A stretch of 64,000 nucleotides of DNA from Aquamicrobium aerolatum DSM 21857. GTDB taxonomy: Bacteria; Pseudomonadota; Alphaproteobacteria; Rhizobiales; Rhizobiaceae. Both the position numbers and the translations under genes were made by a program. Positions within the stretch are counted from its first letter, which is position 1; every line of letters begins with the position of its first letter. The stretch is taken from NCBI RefSeq assembly GCF_900113935.1, contig NZ_FORF01000010.1:62001-126000 (forward strand). Reading direction: 5' to 3'. The notes beneath the pieces are model-generated. The model was given only the letters and a program-made list of their open reading frames with translations. It was not told the origin of the DNA and searched no databases. This document shows, piece by piece, positions 9,071 through 19,413 of the stretch.

Positions 9071-9958
9071 ATGGCGTTACAGAGCATGACCGGGTTCGGT
9101 CGAGCCGCAGCGGAGCTTTCGGGCGACGCATTTTCGTGGGAACTCAAGTCGGTGAACGGCAAGACGCTGGAAGCACGCCTGCGTCTGCCGCCGGGCTTTG
9201 AGCGGCTGGAGCAGGCCGTTCGTCAGGCGATCCAGAAGGCGTTCGCCCGCGGCAATATCCAGGCTTCGCTGACGGTGTCGCGGGGCAGCGCCCAAGCCCA
9301 GCCGGTCATCAACGAGACATTGCTGCGCGAGCTGGCGGGACTGGCGAAGAAGCTGGAAAACGAATTTGGCGCGGCGCAGGCGACTGCGGACGGACTTCTC
9401 GCGTTGCGCGGAGTGCTGGAGCAGCCCGAGCAATCCGACGATGCCGAGAGCAGGGCGGCGTTCGACAAGGCGATCCTGTCGTTGCTGGACGATGCGCTGG
9501 CCAGCCTGAAGCAGGCTCGGTCAAGCGAGGGCGCGGCGCTTGGCGCGCTTCTCGAAACACAGATCGACCAGATCGCCGAACTGACCGCGAAGGCGGAAGC
9601 CGACCCATCGCGCGAGCCCGAGGCGATCCGCGCACGTCTGGCTGAACAGGTTCGTCTGCTGCTGGAAACCGGTGCGCCGCTGGATGAAAGCCGCCTGCAC
9701 ATGGAAGCAGCGTTTCTTGCGACCAAGGCAGATATCAGGGAAGAACTCGACCGGTTGCGCACGCATATTGCATCGGCGCGGTCGCTGTTGTTGGCGGGTG
9801 GCACCGTCGGGCGAAAGCTCGATTTCCTCTCTCAGGAATTCAATCGTGAATCCAATACATTATGCTCCAAGTCCAACGCAGGGTCGGTGACCGCGCTTGG
9901 CCTTGAACTGAAGTCGGTGATCGATCAGTTTCGCGAGCAGGTTCAAAATCTGGAGTAA
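9071..9958 (+). CDS. YicC family endoribonuclease
   Basis: 295-residue YicC/YloC family protein. The N-terminal SMTGFGRA and the C-terminal KLDFLSQEFNRESNT followed by NTLCSKSN are the family signatures. Members act as metal-dependent endoribonucleases on RNA. It lies 27 bases after mltG and only 3 bases before gmk, so it is almost certainly cotranscribed with gmk, a pairing conserved in many bacteria. Confidence 0.93.
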   Translation: MALQSMTGFGRAAAELSGDAFSWELKSVNGKTLEARLRLPPGFERLEQAVRQAIQKAFARGNIQASLTVSRGSAQAQPVINETLLRELAGLAKKLENEFGAAQATADGLLALRGVLEQPEQSDDAESRAAFDKAILSLLDDALASLKQARSSEGAALGALLETQIDQIAELTAKAEADPSREPEAIRARLAEQVRLLLETGAPLDESRLHMEAAFLATKADIREELDRLRTHIASARSLLLAGGTVGRKLDFLSQEFNRESNTLCSKSNAGSVTALGLELKSVIDQFREQVQNLE

Positions 9959-9961
9959 ATC

Positions 9962-10618
9962 ATGGCGGAAAAGCCGCATACCGATCCGATCCTCCGCCGT
10001 GGTCTGATGCTTGTCCTGTCGTCGCCCTCCGGCGCCGGAAAGTCGACGATCTCGCGCAATCTGCTGGAAAGCGATGACGGATTCGAGCTGTCGATCAGCG
10101 TGACGACGCGCGCGCGACGTGGCAGCGAGATCGACGGACGACACTACCACTTCCGCAGCCGTCGCGAGTTCGAGAGCATGCGCGACAGTGATGAATTACT
10201 GGAATGGGCGGAAGTGCACGGCAATTTCTACGCCACGCCGCGCGGCCCCGCCGAAAAGGCGCTGTCGGAAGGGCGCGATATGCTGTTCGACATCGACTGG
10301 CAGGGCGCGGAGCAACTGCGCGACAAGATGCGTGCGGACATCGTCTCGATCTTCATCCTGCCGCCGTCGATGAAGGAGCTGAAGGGGCGTCTGCGCCGCC
10401 GCGCGGAGGACACCGATGACGTCATCGACGCGCGCCTGCTCAATGCGCGTACCGAGATCGAGCACTGGCGCGATTATGACTATATCGTCATCAACGACGA
10501 TCTGAATGCAGCGTTCAGAAATGTGAAGGCAATCGTCGACGCAGAGCGCTTGCGGCGTGACCGGCGTCCGGGTCTGTTTGATTTCGTCAGCGGGCTTCTG
10601 GACGAAAAGCTCGACTGA
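9962..10618 (+). CDS. gmk: Guanylate kinase
   Basis: Phosphorylates GMP to GDP. 218 residues. P-loop SPSGAGKST at about 21-29, followed by the GMP-binding segment ([22 protein letters not shown]-type region FESMRD) and the lid [15 protein letters not shown]. Directly downstream of yicC. A strong hairpin follows the stop codon, so it closes this transcript. Confidence 0.97.
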   Translation: MAEKPHTDPILRRGLMLVLSSPSGAGKSTISRNLLESDDGFELSISVTTRARRGSEIDGRHYHFRSRREFESMRDSDELLEWAEVHGNFYATPRGPAEKALSEGRDMLFDIDWQGAEQLRDKMRADIVSIFILPPSMKELKGRLRRRAEDTDDVIDARLLNARTEIEHWRDYDYIVINDDLNAAFRNVKAIVDAERLRRDRRPGLFDFVSGLLDEKLD

Positions 10619-10632
10619 CCGGCCGGAATTTC

Positions 10633-10664
10633 AAGGGATGCGTGTCGCCACGCATCCCTTTTCT
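10633..10664 (+). terminator. Terminator between convergent gmk and rsmA
   Basis: A 12-bp perfect stem (AAGGGATGCGTG, loop TCGC) followed by TTCTCG on the plus strand. It ends at the rsmA stop codon. Confidence 0.8.
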
Positions 10665-10666
10665 CG

Positions 10667-11503
10667 TCAGCCGCGATCGAGCGCGTTGGCCAGAGAGATG
10701 AACTCTTCCACCGACAAGGTCTCGGCGCGGCGGGTGCCATCAACACCCGTGGCGGCTAGCAGGCGCTCGCCGCCGATGCCCTTGAGGCTTTGACGCAGCA
10801 TCTTGCGGCGCTGGCCGAAAGCGGCCTCAGTCACGCGCGCCAGCGTCGTGCCGTCTGCTTCCAGTGGATTTGCCCGCGGTACGATGTGAACGACCGCAGA
10901 GGTGACCTTGGGCGGCGGCGTGAATGCCTGCGGCGGAAGCTCGAAGATGATGTGCGATTTGGTGCGCCAGCCCGCCAGAACGCCCAGCCGTCCGTAAGCG
11001 TCGTCATCGCGGGTGGCGACGATGCGCTGCGCCACTTCCTTCTGAAACATGAGTGTCATCGACGAGTAGAATGGCGGCCAGTCGGTCACTGTCAGCCAGC
11101 GCAGCAGCAATTCCGTGCCGATGTTGTAGGGCAGGTTTGCGACGATCTTGACGTCTTCCGCGCCAGCCGCAAGGGCTGCGAAATCGGTCTTCATCGCGTC
11201 GCCCGAGATGACTTCCAGTCGGCCGGGATAGTGTGCAGAGACTTCCGCAAGCGCGTTGAGGCAGCGCTCGTCGCGCTCGATGGCAATGACGCGCTTGGCG
11301 TTGTGAGCGAGCAAGGCGCGCGTAAGACCGCCCGGACCGGGGCCGACCTCGATGACTGTGGTGCGCGACAGGTCGCCTGCCGAGCGGGCGATCTTTCCGG
11401 TCAGGTTCAGGTCGAGGAGGAAGTTCTGGCCAAGCGACTTGTTCGCGTGCAGGCCGTGCCGCTCGATGACGTCGCGCAGAGGTGGAAGGCCGTCCAGTGT
11501 CAT
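10667..11503 (-). CDS. rsmA: 16S rRNA dimethyladenosine transferase
   Basis: Dimethylates A1518 and A1519 of 16S rRNA late in 30S assembly (KsgA). 278 residues. Motifs in order: SLGQNFLLD (about 23-31), SAM-binding [10 protein letters not shown] (about 52-61), and the target-base motif NLPYN. The ATG overlaps the pdxA stop by four bases (ATGA), so the two are coupled; the pdxA-rsmA pair is conserved in proteobacteria. Confidence 0.97.
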   Translation of the reverse strand: MTLDGLPPLRDVIERHGLHANKSLGQNFLLDLNLTGKIARSAGDLSRTTVIEVGPGPGGLTRALLAHNAKRVIAIERDERCLNALAEVSAHYPGRLEVISGDAMKTDFAALAAGAEDVKIVANLPYNIGTELLLRWLTVTDWPPFYSSMTLMFQKEVAQRIVATRDDDAYGRLGVLAGWRTKSHIIFELPPQAFTPPPKVTSAVVHIVPRANPLEADGTTLARVTEAAFGQRRKMLRQSLKGIGGERLLAATGVDGTRRAETLSVEEFISLANALDRG

Positions 11504-12522
11504 GCGCGCTGCGCCTTTGCGTCTGCCATGGCGCGGGCAAGCTTCAGTGCGGCGATCAGGCTGTCTGGCCGCGCAATGCCTTTGCCGGCAATGTCGAAGG
11601 CCGTTCCATGGTCGGGGGATGTGCGAATGAAGGGAAGGCCCAACGTGACGTTGACTGCCTCGTCGAATGCAAGGGTTTTGGCCGGGATCAGCGCCTGATC
11701 GTGATACATGCAGATCGCAACGTCATAGGAAGCGCGCGCGCGGGCATGAAACATTGTGTCGGCAGGCAGCGGGCCACGCGCGTCGATGCCGAGGCGCTGG
11801 AGCGCTTCGACCGCAGGGCGCACGATTGTCTCGTCTTCCATGCCCATCGAGCCACTCTCGCCTGCATGTGGATTGAGCCCGGCAATGGCAAGACGCGGAT
11901 GGGCGATCCCGAACCTTTCGACCAAATCGCGTGCGGTGATTTCCGCTGTTTCGATAATCAGGTCGCGGGTCAGATGACGGGGGGCGTCGGCTAGAGCGAT
12001 GTGGATGGTGACAGGCACGGTACGCAGTTCCGGCCCCGCAAGCATCATCACCGGCAGTGCGTTTATTCCGGTCTTCTGCTGCGCGAGGTGTCCGAGAAAT
12101 TCGGTGTGGCCGGGGAATGCGAAGCCTGCATCGTAGAGCGGCTTCTTGGCGATAGGGCAGGTGACAACCGCGTCGGCAAGGCCTGCGAAGACATCGGCTA
12201 CCGCGCGCTCGATGGCCTCGATGGTGCCTGCAGCGTTGGACGGGTCCGGTGCACCCGGCTGGTCAACCATCGTGGCTGTGAGAGGGCAAACGGGAAGCGC
12301 GGCTTCGAATTGTGCCGCGGCAGATGCGGGATCGACGAGCGCCATGTTCACCAACAGGCCCATTGACCTCGCGCGAGACACGATGAGGTCTGGGGCAGCC
12401 AGCAGGTAGAAGGGCGGCACATTGAGATCATGCCGGGCCTGCCAGGCCGCAATGGCAATTTCTGGACCTATCCCGGACGGATCGCCGACAGACAACGCAA
12501 GAGGGCGGGACATGACGGACAT
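11500..12522 (-). CDS. pdxA: 4-hydroxythreonine-4-phosphate dehydrogenase
   Basis: NAD-dependent step of pyridoxal 5'-phosphate synthesis in the DXP-dependent route. 340 residues. Metal-ligand regions are visible as [18 protein letters not shown] and [11 protein letters not shown]; the N-terminal [15 protein letters not shown] is also typical. M1 or M4 could be the start; both fit. Downstream of surA by 50 bases and overlapping rsmA. Confidence 0.96.
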   Translation of the reverse strand: MSVMSRPLALSVGDPSGIGPEIAIAAWQARHDLNVPPFYLLAAPDLIVSRARSMGLLVNMALVDPASAAAQFEAALPVCPLTATMVDQPGAPDPSNAAGTIEAIERAVADVFAGLADAVVTCPIAKKPLYDAGFAFPGHTEFLGHLAQQKTGINALPVMMLAGPELRTVPVTIHIALADAPRHLTRDLIIETAEITARDLVERFGIAHPRLAIAGLNPHAGESGSMGMEDETIVRPAVEALQRLGIDARGPLPADTMFHARARASYDVAICMYHDQALIPAKTLAFDEAVNVTLGLPFIRTSPDHGTAFDIAGKGIARPDSLIAALKLARAMADAKAQRA

Positions 12523-12572
12523 TTCCTAGGGATGGTTGGCAGGGGCGTCCTTCATCAACGCCCCGCACACAA

Positions 12573-13532
12573 TTATCGACGAACAATATGCGCCTTGGCG
12601 CGCAGTTCCTTGGTCAAATTTTCCGACAGCTTGTCGGTCGCTTCGTTGCCTCCGGCAGCGCCCTGCTGCGACTGAAGGACCATCGTCGCAGCGCGGTCGT
12701 CCGAAACTTCGCGCGCACTGCAGACGCCGATGAACTCAACGCCGCGCTCGGTCTCGCGCACGCCGGTCGCACCGCCGGATTTCGTCGCCTTGATCTGCTT
12801 TGCCCATTCAGGGGGCAGCTCCGGGTCGAGCACGCGTCCAAGGTCACGGACCGTGACATCAAGCAGGCCACGGGCAAATTCGCGTGTCGAATCGCAACTG
12901 CGGAACCGTTGACGCATTGCCTCGGCTTCGCGCTTGCGGGTGCCAAGCTTCGAACGGCGCTCGGAGGCGGGGACGACGAAGATGACCTGCTGCAGCATGT
13001 ATTCCGTCGCGGTCGGCTTGTTGCCGCCCTGCTGCAGCATCTGGCGCACGGCTTCCTGTTCGCTGATCCGACCGCCAGCGCTCGGGCTTGCGCCGGATTT
13101 TGATGCAAGCACCTGCGACCAGCTCATCTGTGCGCGGATGAAGTCGCGGAAATGGCCCTTGGTCACGCCCGTCTGGCTCAACACCTGATCCATCTGCGCG
13201 GGGCTCATATTGTTGGACTTGGCAAAACGCTCGTAGGCCGCCGCAACCTGATCGTCGGAAATGCGGATTCTCATGCGCTTGACCTCGGCATTTCTGACTG
13301 CCTGGTCGATCATTTCCTGCGTGGCGAGTTCCTGAACATTACCGCGGCGGTTCTGCAGGCGCAGAAACGCTGCGCGGCGCTGGATGTCGTAGCTCGTCAC
13401 GGCTTCGTTGTTGACAACGTAGCGGATCTCGCTCGACTGAGCCGACGCCGTGCCGGCAGTCAGCGGCAGTGCCGTGCCGACCAGCATGAGAGCCAGCGCA
13501 CAATGACGCAGAACGCCTCTGGCCTTGAGCAT
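12573..13532 (-). CDS. surA: SurA-like periplasmic chaperone/peptidyl-prolyl isomerase
   Basis: 319-residue exported protein. Signal peptide in residues 1-31 ending ALPLTAGTASA, then a SurA N-terminal domain (VVNNEAVTSYDIQRRAAFL) and a PpiC/parvulin-like region. SurA escorts beta-barrel proteins to the BAM complex. I chose the ATG at 13530-13532 because GGGAG precedes it; a frame to 13568 adds residues before the signal peptide. It follows lptD, an outer-membrane client, as in many proteobacteria. Parvulin activity is not certain from sequence. Confidence 0.88.
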   Translation of the reverse strand: MLKARGVLRHCALALMLVGTALPLTAGTASAQSSEIRYVVNNEAVTSYDIQRRAAFLRLQNRRGNVQELATQEMIDQAVRNAEVKRMRIRISDDQVAAAYERFAKSNNMSPAQMDQVLSQTGVTKGHFRDFIRAQMSWSQVLASKSGASPSAGGRISEQEAVRQMLQQGGNKPTATEYMLQQVIFVVPASERRSKLGTRKREAEAMRQRFRSCDSTREFARGLLDVTVRDLGRVLDPELPPEWAKQIKATKSGGATGVRETERGVEFIGVCSAREVSDDRAATMVLQSQQGAAGGNEATDKLSENLTKELRAKAHIVRR

Positions 13533-13648
13533 CGTACCTATCTCCCTAAATCCTTCGCCTGCCATCATGGGTCACCGGTGCATCGCTTATAGGGCGAAAC
13601 CGTGACCATATCGGCATCATTTCCGCCAAATCGACTGCCTTATAGGGC

Positions 13649-16003
13649 TTAACGTAGAGCGGTTGAACCAAATTCGCCAAGCGTTCTCAAAGAAACAGCG
13701 AAACCAAATGTCTGCGATTTCTGTGACGGGTTGGTGCGATCGACATATTCGGTCGCTGACAATGTGTAGGCGAAGCAGTCGTCATCGTAAGCGAAACCAA
13801 TCGATTTCGCGACGACCACGTCACTTTCAAAGTCGTATGTCCCGCCGCCAAAGATACGCCAGTTTTCCGCGACGCGCACGGACGCATTGGCGCGAATTTC
13901 GTGCCTGTCCTGTGCGAAGCCGTAGTCCGGCTGCTTTTCGATAAAAGAGTAAGCGCCCGAAACGGTCACCGGAGCCGACGCATAACCAGCGGTGATGTCT
14001 GCCCGGCGGATGCCGAGATTTTCTTCGTCGAAACGACCGCCTGCACTGAGTGAGAACCCGTTCGGACTGATGACGCCAACCGAGGCGACGTAGTCTGAGC
14101 GGGCGCTTTCCAGGCCTGACTGTGCGCCGACATGAACGAGGTCAGGGGACGTGTAGGGGTTGATTCCAGCAAGGTGGAAGGACTGGCCGGCAACACCATT
14201 GGCAGACCAGCCATTGGCAAAGGCAGCCGAGTAGCGAACGCCGAGATTGGCGCGCGTGCCGCCCTCTACCCGATCATAACCGGAGAATTTGTCGCGCTCG
14301 AACAGGTTGCTGGCATCGAAGACAAGGCTTTGTGCGTCTTCATTCGGGATGCCGAAGCGGGTCGAATGTGCGGCATCAGGGCGTACAAACAGCTGCCCCA
14401 TCGGCTCGATGACATGCGTCGAGTTCTCCGTCGTGATCAGGATGGGCCAGCGGGCCTCAAGCCCTGCGGTTGCCATCGGACGGTAATAGGACGACTGGAT
14501 GTCGGTGCCGTAGCTGTTGAAAGCCGCAACGCTGCCGATGGCAGCTTGCGAGCCACCTCGGTAGTCGACGCCGATTGCATCGCCCCGCGCGTGAAGCAGC
14601 GGCGTGAGCATCAATCCACCGGGCGTCACGAAAGAGCGCTTCCATTCTGCTTCGGCGGTGAGACGGGCTGAAGTTCCGTGAATACCCCTCAGCGCAGCTT
14701 GCGGGTGGCCAGCACCGGCAAACGTCCTGTAGTCAAGCGCATCACGCATCACGCCCTGCGCGTTGACATTGATCTTCAGCTCCCCGCCAGCGACGGAATT
14801 CTGAGGTGTCAACGAATAGTCGAAAGACGGCAGCACCCAGGGCTGCACTTCGTGGCGATCATTGGGATGAGCTTCCTGAACCGCGAAACGATGGAAGCGC
14901 AGGTCGAAATAGTTCCGATCGTTCAGACCGGTGAGGTACACCGTGTCGGTACGGTTGGTGTCTTCAAACCCGTCAATACCGTAACGATGCGCGAACACCT
15001 TGTCGCTCTGCACCAGCACGTCCCAGCCGAATGACCAGCGTGGATTGATCTGGAATTTGCCCTTCGAGCCGACCATGCCACGCTCGCGCTTGCCGTCAGG
15101 CCAGCCCGAGGTGCCCGGATTTTGCTGGCTGATGCCTGCGATGGTGAGGGAGTACTCGCCATTGTCGAAACGCTGCCGCCATTCGGCCTCGGCAAGGAAA
15201 CCCTGCTTGGTCAGGCCGGTCGGCTTGAAGGTGATGTCGTAGCTCGGAGAGAGCGCCCAGTAATAGGGGACCGTGACGCCATAGCCGAGTTCGCTGGAGG
15301 ATCGGAATGACGGCGCGAGAAAACCGGATTTCTGTTTGACTGTCGGGTCAGCGATCTCGAAGGCTGGCAGAAATGCCAGCGGGCTGCCGAAAAACTCGAA
15401 GCGGGCGCGCTCGAAGCGAACGGTCTTCGTCTTGCCGTTCCAAATGATCTTCTGCGCCTTGATCTGCCACAGCGGCGGCTTGTCGGGACGTTCCGCGCAA
15501 GGTTCGCAGGCGGTGTAGACGCCCTGATTGAAAGTGGTCAGTTCGCCATTGGCCCGCTCGGCGCTGTCGGCGGCGAAATAGGTCTTGTCTGCGGTTTCCA
15601 CACGCAGACTGCGCACAAAAGCGTCGCGGAAATCGTCGGTGACATCAATCTGGTCGGAATAGATGCGGGTGCCGCTGGGATCGACGATCTCGACTCCGCC
15701 AGAAGCGATCAGCCGCGACGTAGCGCGGTCGTAGGCGACGCGCTGGGCGACGAGGCGGTTGCCGTCGTAGTCGATCTGGACGCCGCCGACTGCGGTGATG
15801 GTATTGCGATCATTGTCATAGATGACGGTGTCGGCTTCCAGCAACATTTCGGCATCGTCGCTGACATTCACTCCCGCTGGAAGTGACTGGGCAAGCACCG
15901 ATTGCGATGGCGCGATGCAGGCAAGAATCAATGCCAGTCCCGTCGCACCCAAAAGGCGCAACGTTCTGATGGACTTGCCGCTATATGCTCGTGCGCCCCT
16001 CAC
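13649..16003 (-). CDS. lptD: LPS-assembly outer membrane protein LptD
   Basis: Outer-membrane barrel that, with LptE, inserts lipopolysaccharide into the outer leaflet. 784 residues: signal peptide (cleavage after about residue 39), an OstA/LptA-like periplasmic domain (INAD-type start at ADTVIYDNDRNTITAVGGVQ), then a long barrel rich in aromatic strands. A CEPC pair lies just before the barrel and another Cys near the C-terminus, fitting the disulfide-dependent family. Start is GTG with AGAGGA upstream, overlapping the lptG stop by one base. Confidence 0.94.
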   Translation of the reverse strand: MRGARAYSGKSIRTLRLLGATGLALILACIAPSQSVLAQSLPAGVNVSDDAEMLLEADTVIYDNDRNTITAVGGVQIDYDGNRLVAQRVAYDRATSRLIASGGVEIVDPSGTRIYSDQIDVTDDFRDAFVRSLRVETADKTYFAADSAERANGELTTFNQGVYTACEPCAERPDKPPLWQIKAQKIIWNGKTKTVRFERARFEFFGSPLAFLPAFEIADPTVKQKSGFLAPSFRSSSELGYGVTVPYYWALSPSYDITFKPTGLTKQGFLAEAEWRQRFDNGEYSLTIAGISQQNPGTSGWPDGKRERGMVGSKGKFQINPRWSFGWDVLVQSDKVFAHRYGIDGFEDTNRTDTVYLTGLNDRNYFDLRFHRFAVQEAHPNDRHEVQPWVLPSFDYSLTPQNSVAGGELKINVNAQGVMRDALDYRTFAGAGHPQAALRGIHGTSARLTAEAEWKRSFVTPGGLMLTPLLHARGDAIGVDYRGGSQAAIGSVAAFNSYGTDIQSSYYRPMATAGLEARWPILITTENSTHVIEPMGQLFVRPDAAHSTRFGIPNEDAQSLVFDASNLFERDKFSGYDRVEGGTRANLGVRYSAAFANGWSANGVAGQSFHLAGINPYTSPDLVHVGAQSGLESARSDYVASVGVISPNGFSLSAGGRFDEENLGIRRADITAGYASAPVTVSGAYSFIEKQPDYGFAQDRHEIRANASVRVAENWRIFGGGTYDFESDVVVAKSIGFAYDDDCFAYTLSATEYVDRTNPSQKSQTFGFAVSLRTLGEFGSTALR

Positions 16004-17091
16004 TAACCGTCCTCTTTATACAACAAGAAGGTCACCCCGATAAACGCCGCCACCAGCACTGGAAACCATGCCGCCGCAACAGGCGGAACGAAACCGGCGC
16101 TTCCAAACGCCTTGACCAGAACGGATACGACATAAAGCAGAAACCCTGCCACGACGCCACCCAGAATAATCGTCAGGGATTGCCCCATCCTTGCGAAACG
16201 CATCGAAACGGTCGCTGCGATGAGAGTCATGGCCGCCAAAAGTGCAGGAAGTGCCAGAAGTGAATGAAATTGCATCGAAAATGCATCGGCGCTGAGCCCA
16301 AATGAGCGTGCCGCTGCAATCTTGCGAGGCAGTTCGTGGAAGGGAATCAGTTCCGGGATCACAAACTGCTCCTCGATGAAGAGCGGATCGAGGGTCGATT
16401 CGATTTCCATGGTCGGCGCAGGCACCGGCGCTTCGCCCGCCTTGTAGGTGACAGCCTCTGTCAGATGCCAGTTCCCGTCCTCCAGCAGCGCCTGGCGGGC
16501 GTCCACCCGGTCAACGATCTTTCCGTCTAGGCCGATGCGGATGAAAACGGCATCGCTGAGGAGACGTCCGCGTTCGGCAGTGCTGGCAGCGCCGATGATG
16601 GTGACGCCTTCCGCGGTACGCTGGCGCAGCCACGGGACAGTGCTCGTGGTGCTGCGCGCCGAAGATGCCCCGGAGAACATCGCTTCGATGGATTGCGACT
16701 TGTCGAGCGCGAAGGCGGCGAGTGCATTGAAGCCCGTCGCCCCGATGGCACCAACCAGAATTGCAACCGCACAGAGCGGCGCGAGAAACTGCCACGCAGA
16801 AACACCCGCCGCGCGCGTGACGACCAGTTCGTAGCGGCGGTTGAGCGACGTCAGGGTTGCCATGGCGGCAAAGAGAATGACGAAGGGGATGGCCATTTGC
16901 AGGATCGAGGGAACCCGCAGCAGCGACGCCAGCAATGCGAGGGGCGTGCTGTAGCCATCCAGGCTGGAGGTTCGGCGCGAAAACTCGACGAAATCGACCA
17001 GATAGGACATGACCATGATGCCGAGCAGGAACTGGCCGACCATCACCAGATTGCGGCGGAAGAAGTAGAAGAACAGTGTGCGCCCGATCAT
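16003..17091 (-). CDS. lptG: LPS export permease LptG
   Basis: One of two YjgP/YjgQ permeases of the LptB2FG transporter, which extracts LPS from the inner membrane. 362 residues with transmembrane helices clustered at the two ends and a periplasmic beta-jellyroll region between them. Overlaps lptF by four bases upstream and lptD by one base downstream, so lptF-lptG-lptD are translated as one set. Assignment of G versus F rests on gene order and on the N-terminus MIGRTLFFYFFRRNLV. Confidence 0.92.
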   Translation of the reverse strand: MIGRTLFFYFFRRNLVMVGQFLLGIMVMSYLVDFVEFSRRTSSLDGYSTPLALLASLLRVPSILQMAIPFVILFAAMATLTSLNRRYELVVTRAAGVSAWQFLAPLCAVAILVGAIGATGFNALAAFALDKSQSIEAMFSGASSARSTTSTVPWLRQRTAEGVTIIGAASTAERGRLLSDAVFIRIGLDGKIVDRVDARQALLEDGNWHLTEAVTYKAGEAPVPAPTMEIESTLDPLFIEEQFVIPELIPFHELPRKIAAARSFGLSADAFSMQFHSLLALPALLAAMTLIAATVSMRFARMGQSLTIILGGVVAGFLLYVVSVLVKAFGSAGFVPPVAAAWFPVLVAAFIGVTFLLYKEDG

Positions 17092-18281
17092 TTCCCGCCT
17101 TCCTTTGCCAGAGGACGGCGAAGAATGCGCATGATGGTCCTGTTGATCGCATCAGTCGCGTTCGAGATGCGGTCAAGCCAGTGTTGGGGAAGGCTCATGC
17201 GCTTGCCGCTGGCCAGCAGGGCACAGAAAAAGATCAGGCTGGCGACAGGCACTGCGTAGGGCAAGACCCCCAGCATCGCCGAGTTGCCGGACTGTTCCAC
17301 GACGAAGAAGCCGGTTCCGCGAACGGCCAGCGCAGCACCCGCCGCGCCCATCAGGCTCCAGACGCGCTCCTGACGATTGGAGCGTGCGCCGGCGGAAAAA
17401 TAGAGCGCGATGGGGACCAGCGCCAAAGGATAGAGCCAGTCTGACAGGCGCCGGTGCAGTTCGCTCTTGATCTGGCGAGGTTGCCAGGCGCTCGCCGCTC
17501 CATTGGGCGCCGGATCGAGCAGATCGCTGAGGGGCATTTCCTTCGGCTGGTAGGCGTTGCCGCCAGCTGCGGACGTGAACTGGGTCAGGTCGATGGCATA
17601 GGCGGCATAGGAAATGATGGACACCTCACCGGTGCGCGCATTGCTGCGGTGGACTTCGCCGTCCTGAAGAACCAGCAGTTTCGTGTCGCCATAATCGGTG
17701 ATGGAGCCGCGTTGCGCATAGTAGAGCAACTCGCTCTCCGGATCGCGCAGATCGGAAATGAAGATGCTTTCGAAGGTGCCACCCGGCAATTGGCCGCCGA
17801 TTTGCAGGTAAAGATTGTCGTCGAGGCGAAGGAACGCTTCCGAGCGCACGGCCATGCCGATCATGTCGGTGCGGACCTGGGTGATGATGTCGCGAAGCTG
17901 GCGGTTGGCGGCCGGCTCGATCACGAGTGAGTTGAACAGCGACAGCAACGACGCAACGACAGCCAGCATCATGACCGGCTTGATCGCAACGCTGCGGGAA
18001 ACGCCGGCGGCTTCGAGGACGACGATTTCTGAATCAGCGTGCATCTGATTGAGCGCGTTCGAAACGCCGATCACCAGCGCGAAGGGCAGGACGATGCCCG
18101 TCACCATAGGCACCAGCATTGCCGCCATCGTCATGAACGTGCGGATTGCCTCACCGGAATTGGTGACGACGTTGACGAAAATCAGCACCTGCGTGATCAG
18201 CACGATTGTCACCAGTGAAACCAGTGTCGTGAGTGTGATCAGCACCACTCGATTCAGGATGTAACGCTCTGCAATGCCCAT
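17088..18281 (-). CDS. lptF: LPS export permease LptF
   Basis: Partner permease of LptG in the LPS export ABC transporter. 397 residues from the ATG at 18279-18281, which gives the family start MGIAERYILNRVV. The longer frame begins with GTG at 18308; neither has a good ribosome binding site, so the start is uncertain by nine residues. Six predicted membrane helices flank a periplasmic domain. First gene of lptF-lptG-lptD. Confidence 0.9.
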   Translation of the reverse strand: MGIAERYILNRVVLITLTTLVSLVTIVLITQVLIFVNVVTNSGEAIRTFMTMAAMLVPMVTGIVLPFALVIGVSNALNQMHADSEIVVLEAAGVSRSVAIKPVMMLAVVASLLSLFNSLVIEPAANRQLRDIITQVRTDMIGMAVRSEAFLRLDDNLYLQIGGQLPGGTFESIFISDLRDPESELLYYAQRGSITDYGDTKLLVLQDGEVHRSNARTGEVSIISYAAYAIDLTQFTSAAGGNAYQPKEMPLSDLLDPAPNGAASAWQPRQIKSELHRRLSDWLYPLALVPIALYFSAGARSNRQERVWSLMGAAGAALAVRGTGFFVVEQSGNSAMLGVLPYAVPVASLIFFCALLASGKRMSLPQHWLDRISNATDAINRTIMRILRRPLAKEGGK

Positions 18282-18371
18282 TACGCGGCTATGCCTGTCC
18301 GTCTTCACGGCCCATGCCGCCCAATTTCGATAGTAGAGGCAGCGTAGCTAACAATATCCCAACGCTCAAGG

Positions 18372-19160
18372 TTAACGAGAGGTTGATGCGGTTTCGGTGC
18401 CACCCAGCCCAAATGCTCTTGCAAGCGTCGCAAGCACGGCAAAAGTGGCGACTGAGGCCATGGCTGCGATGACGGCATCCGAAAAATAGTGTCCGCCAAA
18501 CGCGACGCGCAGGCTTCCGGCTATGGTCGCCATCACCAGCGCCACCCCCAGCGCCCTCGCACGCCATTGTGGCGGGAAGAGTGCGGCCAGGCCCACAAGC
18601 CAGAATGCCGCTGAACTCTCGCCGGAGATGAACGAGCAGTTGCTTGCACAAAAATCGGTGAACTCGCCTGCACGCACGAAGGGAAGCGAGCCGCCGAAGA
18701 GGTCGGTCTGTTCAGGACGTGGGCGACCCGAATAGCTTTTGAGCCACAGATTGACGATGAAAAGCGAGTTCACGATCAGCGCGGCAAGCGCGACATAGAT
18801 GCCGGCGGCAAGGCGCTGAAGCGACTTGTCGCGGCGCAGCGAAATCGACACGGCGGTGAGCAGCAGGAGCACGGCAATGACAATCGGCATCTGGTGGAAG
18901 AAGTCGCGGATGTCATTCAGCGTCGTGTCGGAGAGTGCGGGGAAAGTCCCGCATATCGTTTTGGCGACATCGGGAGCGCAGGGTTCCTGTCTGAAAAACA
19001 GGCTGCTGACCGCGATATCGATCGCGGGAACCAGATAGAACAGAGCGGTGAGCAGGAGCGTTGCAGCCACCAGCACGATTGCGACACGCGGCCGTGAGAA
19101 TGGGTCGAGGAACTCAACGGCCTTCCCCGAATGTGAATATGGTCGTTCTTCCGCGGTCAA
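18372..19160 (-). CDS. PAP2-family membrane lipid phosphatase
   Basis: Integral membrane phosphatase with several hydrophobic helices. The three PAP2 motifs are present: K-x6-RP as [15 protein letters not shown] where classical enzymes have PSGH, and R-x5-H-x3-D as [11 protein letters not shown]. The SGE form is known from lipid-phosphate phosphatases such as LpxE/LpxF. Its position just upstream of lptF, same strand, makes a lipid A or undecaprenyl/lipid phosphatase role plausible (inference). I chose a TTG start at 19158-19160 because AGGAG lies ten bases upstream; a GTG at 19205 lacks such a site. Confidence 0.8.
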   Translation of the reverse strand: MTAEERPYSHSGKAVEFLDPFSRPRVAIVLVAATLLLTALFYLVPAIDIAVSSLFFRQEPCAPDVAKTICGTFPALSDTTLNDIRDFFHQMPIVIAVLLLLTAVSISLRRDKSLQRLAAGIYVALAALIVNSLFIVNLWLKSYSGRPRPEQTDLFGGSLPFVRAGEFTDFCASNCSFISGESSAAFWLVGLAALFPPQWRARALGVALVMATIAGSLRVAFGGHYFSDAVIAAMASVATFAVLATLARAFGLGGTETASTSR

Positions 19161-19413
19161 AGCAGATCTTCTCCTGCAACGTTTCGGGCTCTTGCCAGGG
19201 CTCACCCAGATGCCGAATTCGCTTGGGCCAACCCATAGCGATCACCTGATGAGGCAGTCCGCAACTGGGCATACACAGGCTGCCAGCGAAAGCGAAGCGG
19301 TTTTCATCCGGCGATACCGGTCTTGTCAAACAAGTCAAAAGGCCCACAATCAGGCTTCTCAATTCCTACCCAACCCGAATCATCGACGTCTCAATCACAA
19401 CACAGGTAGTTTC

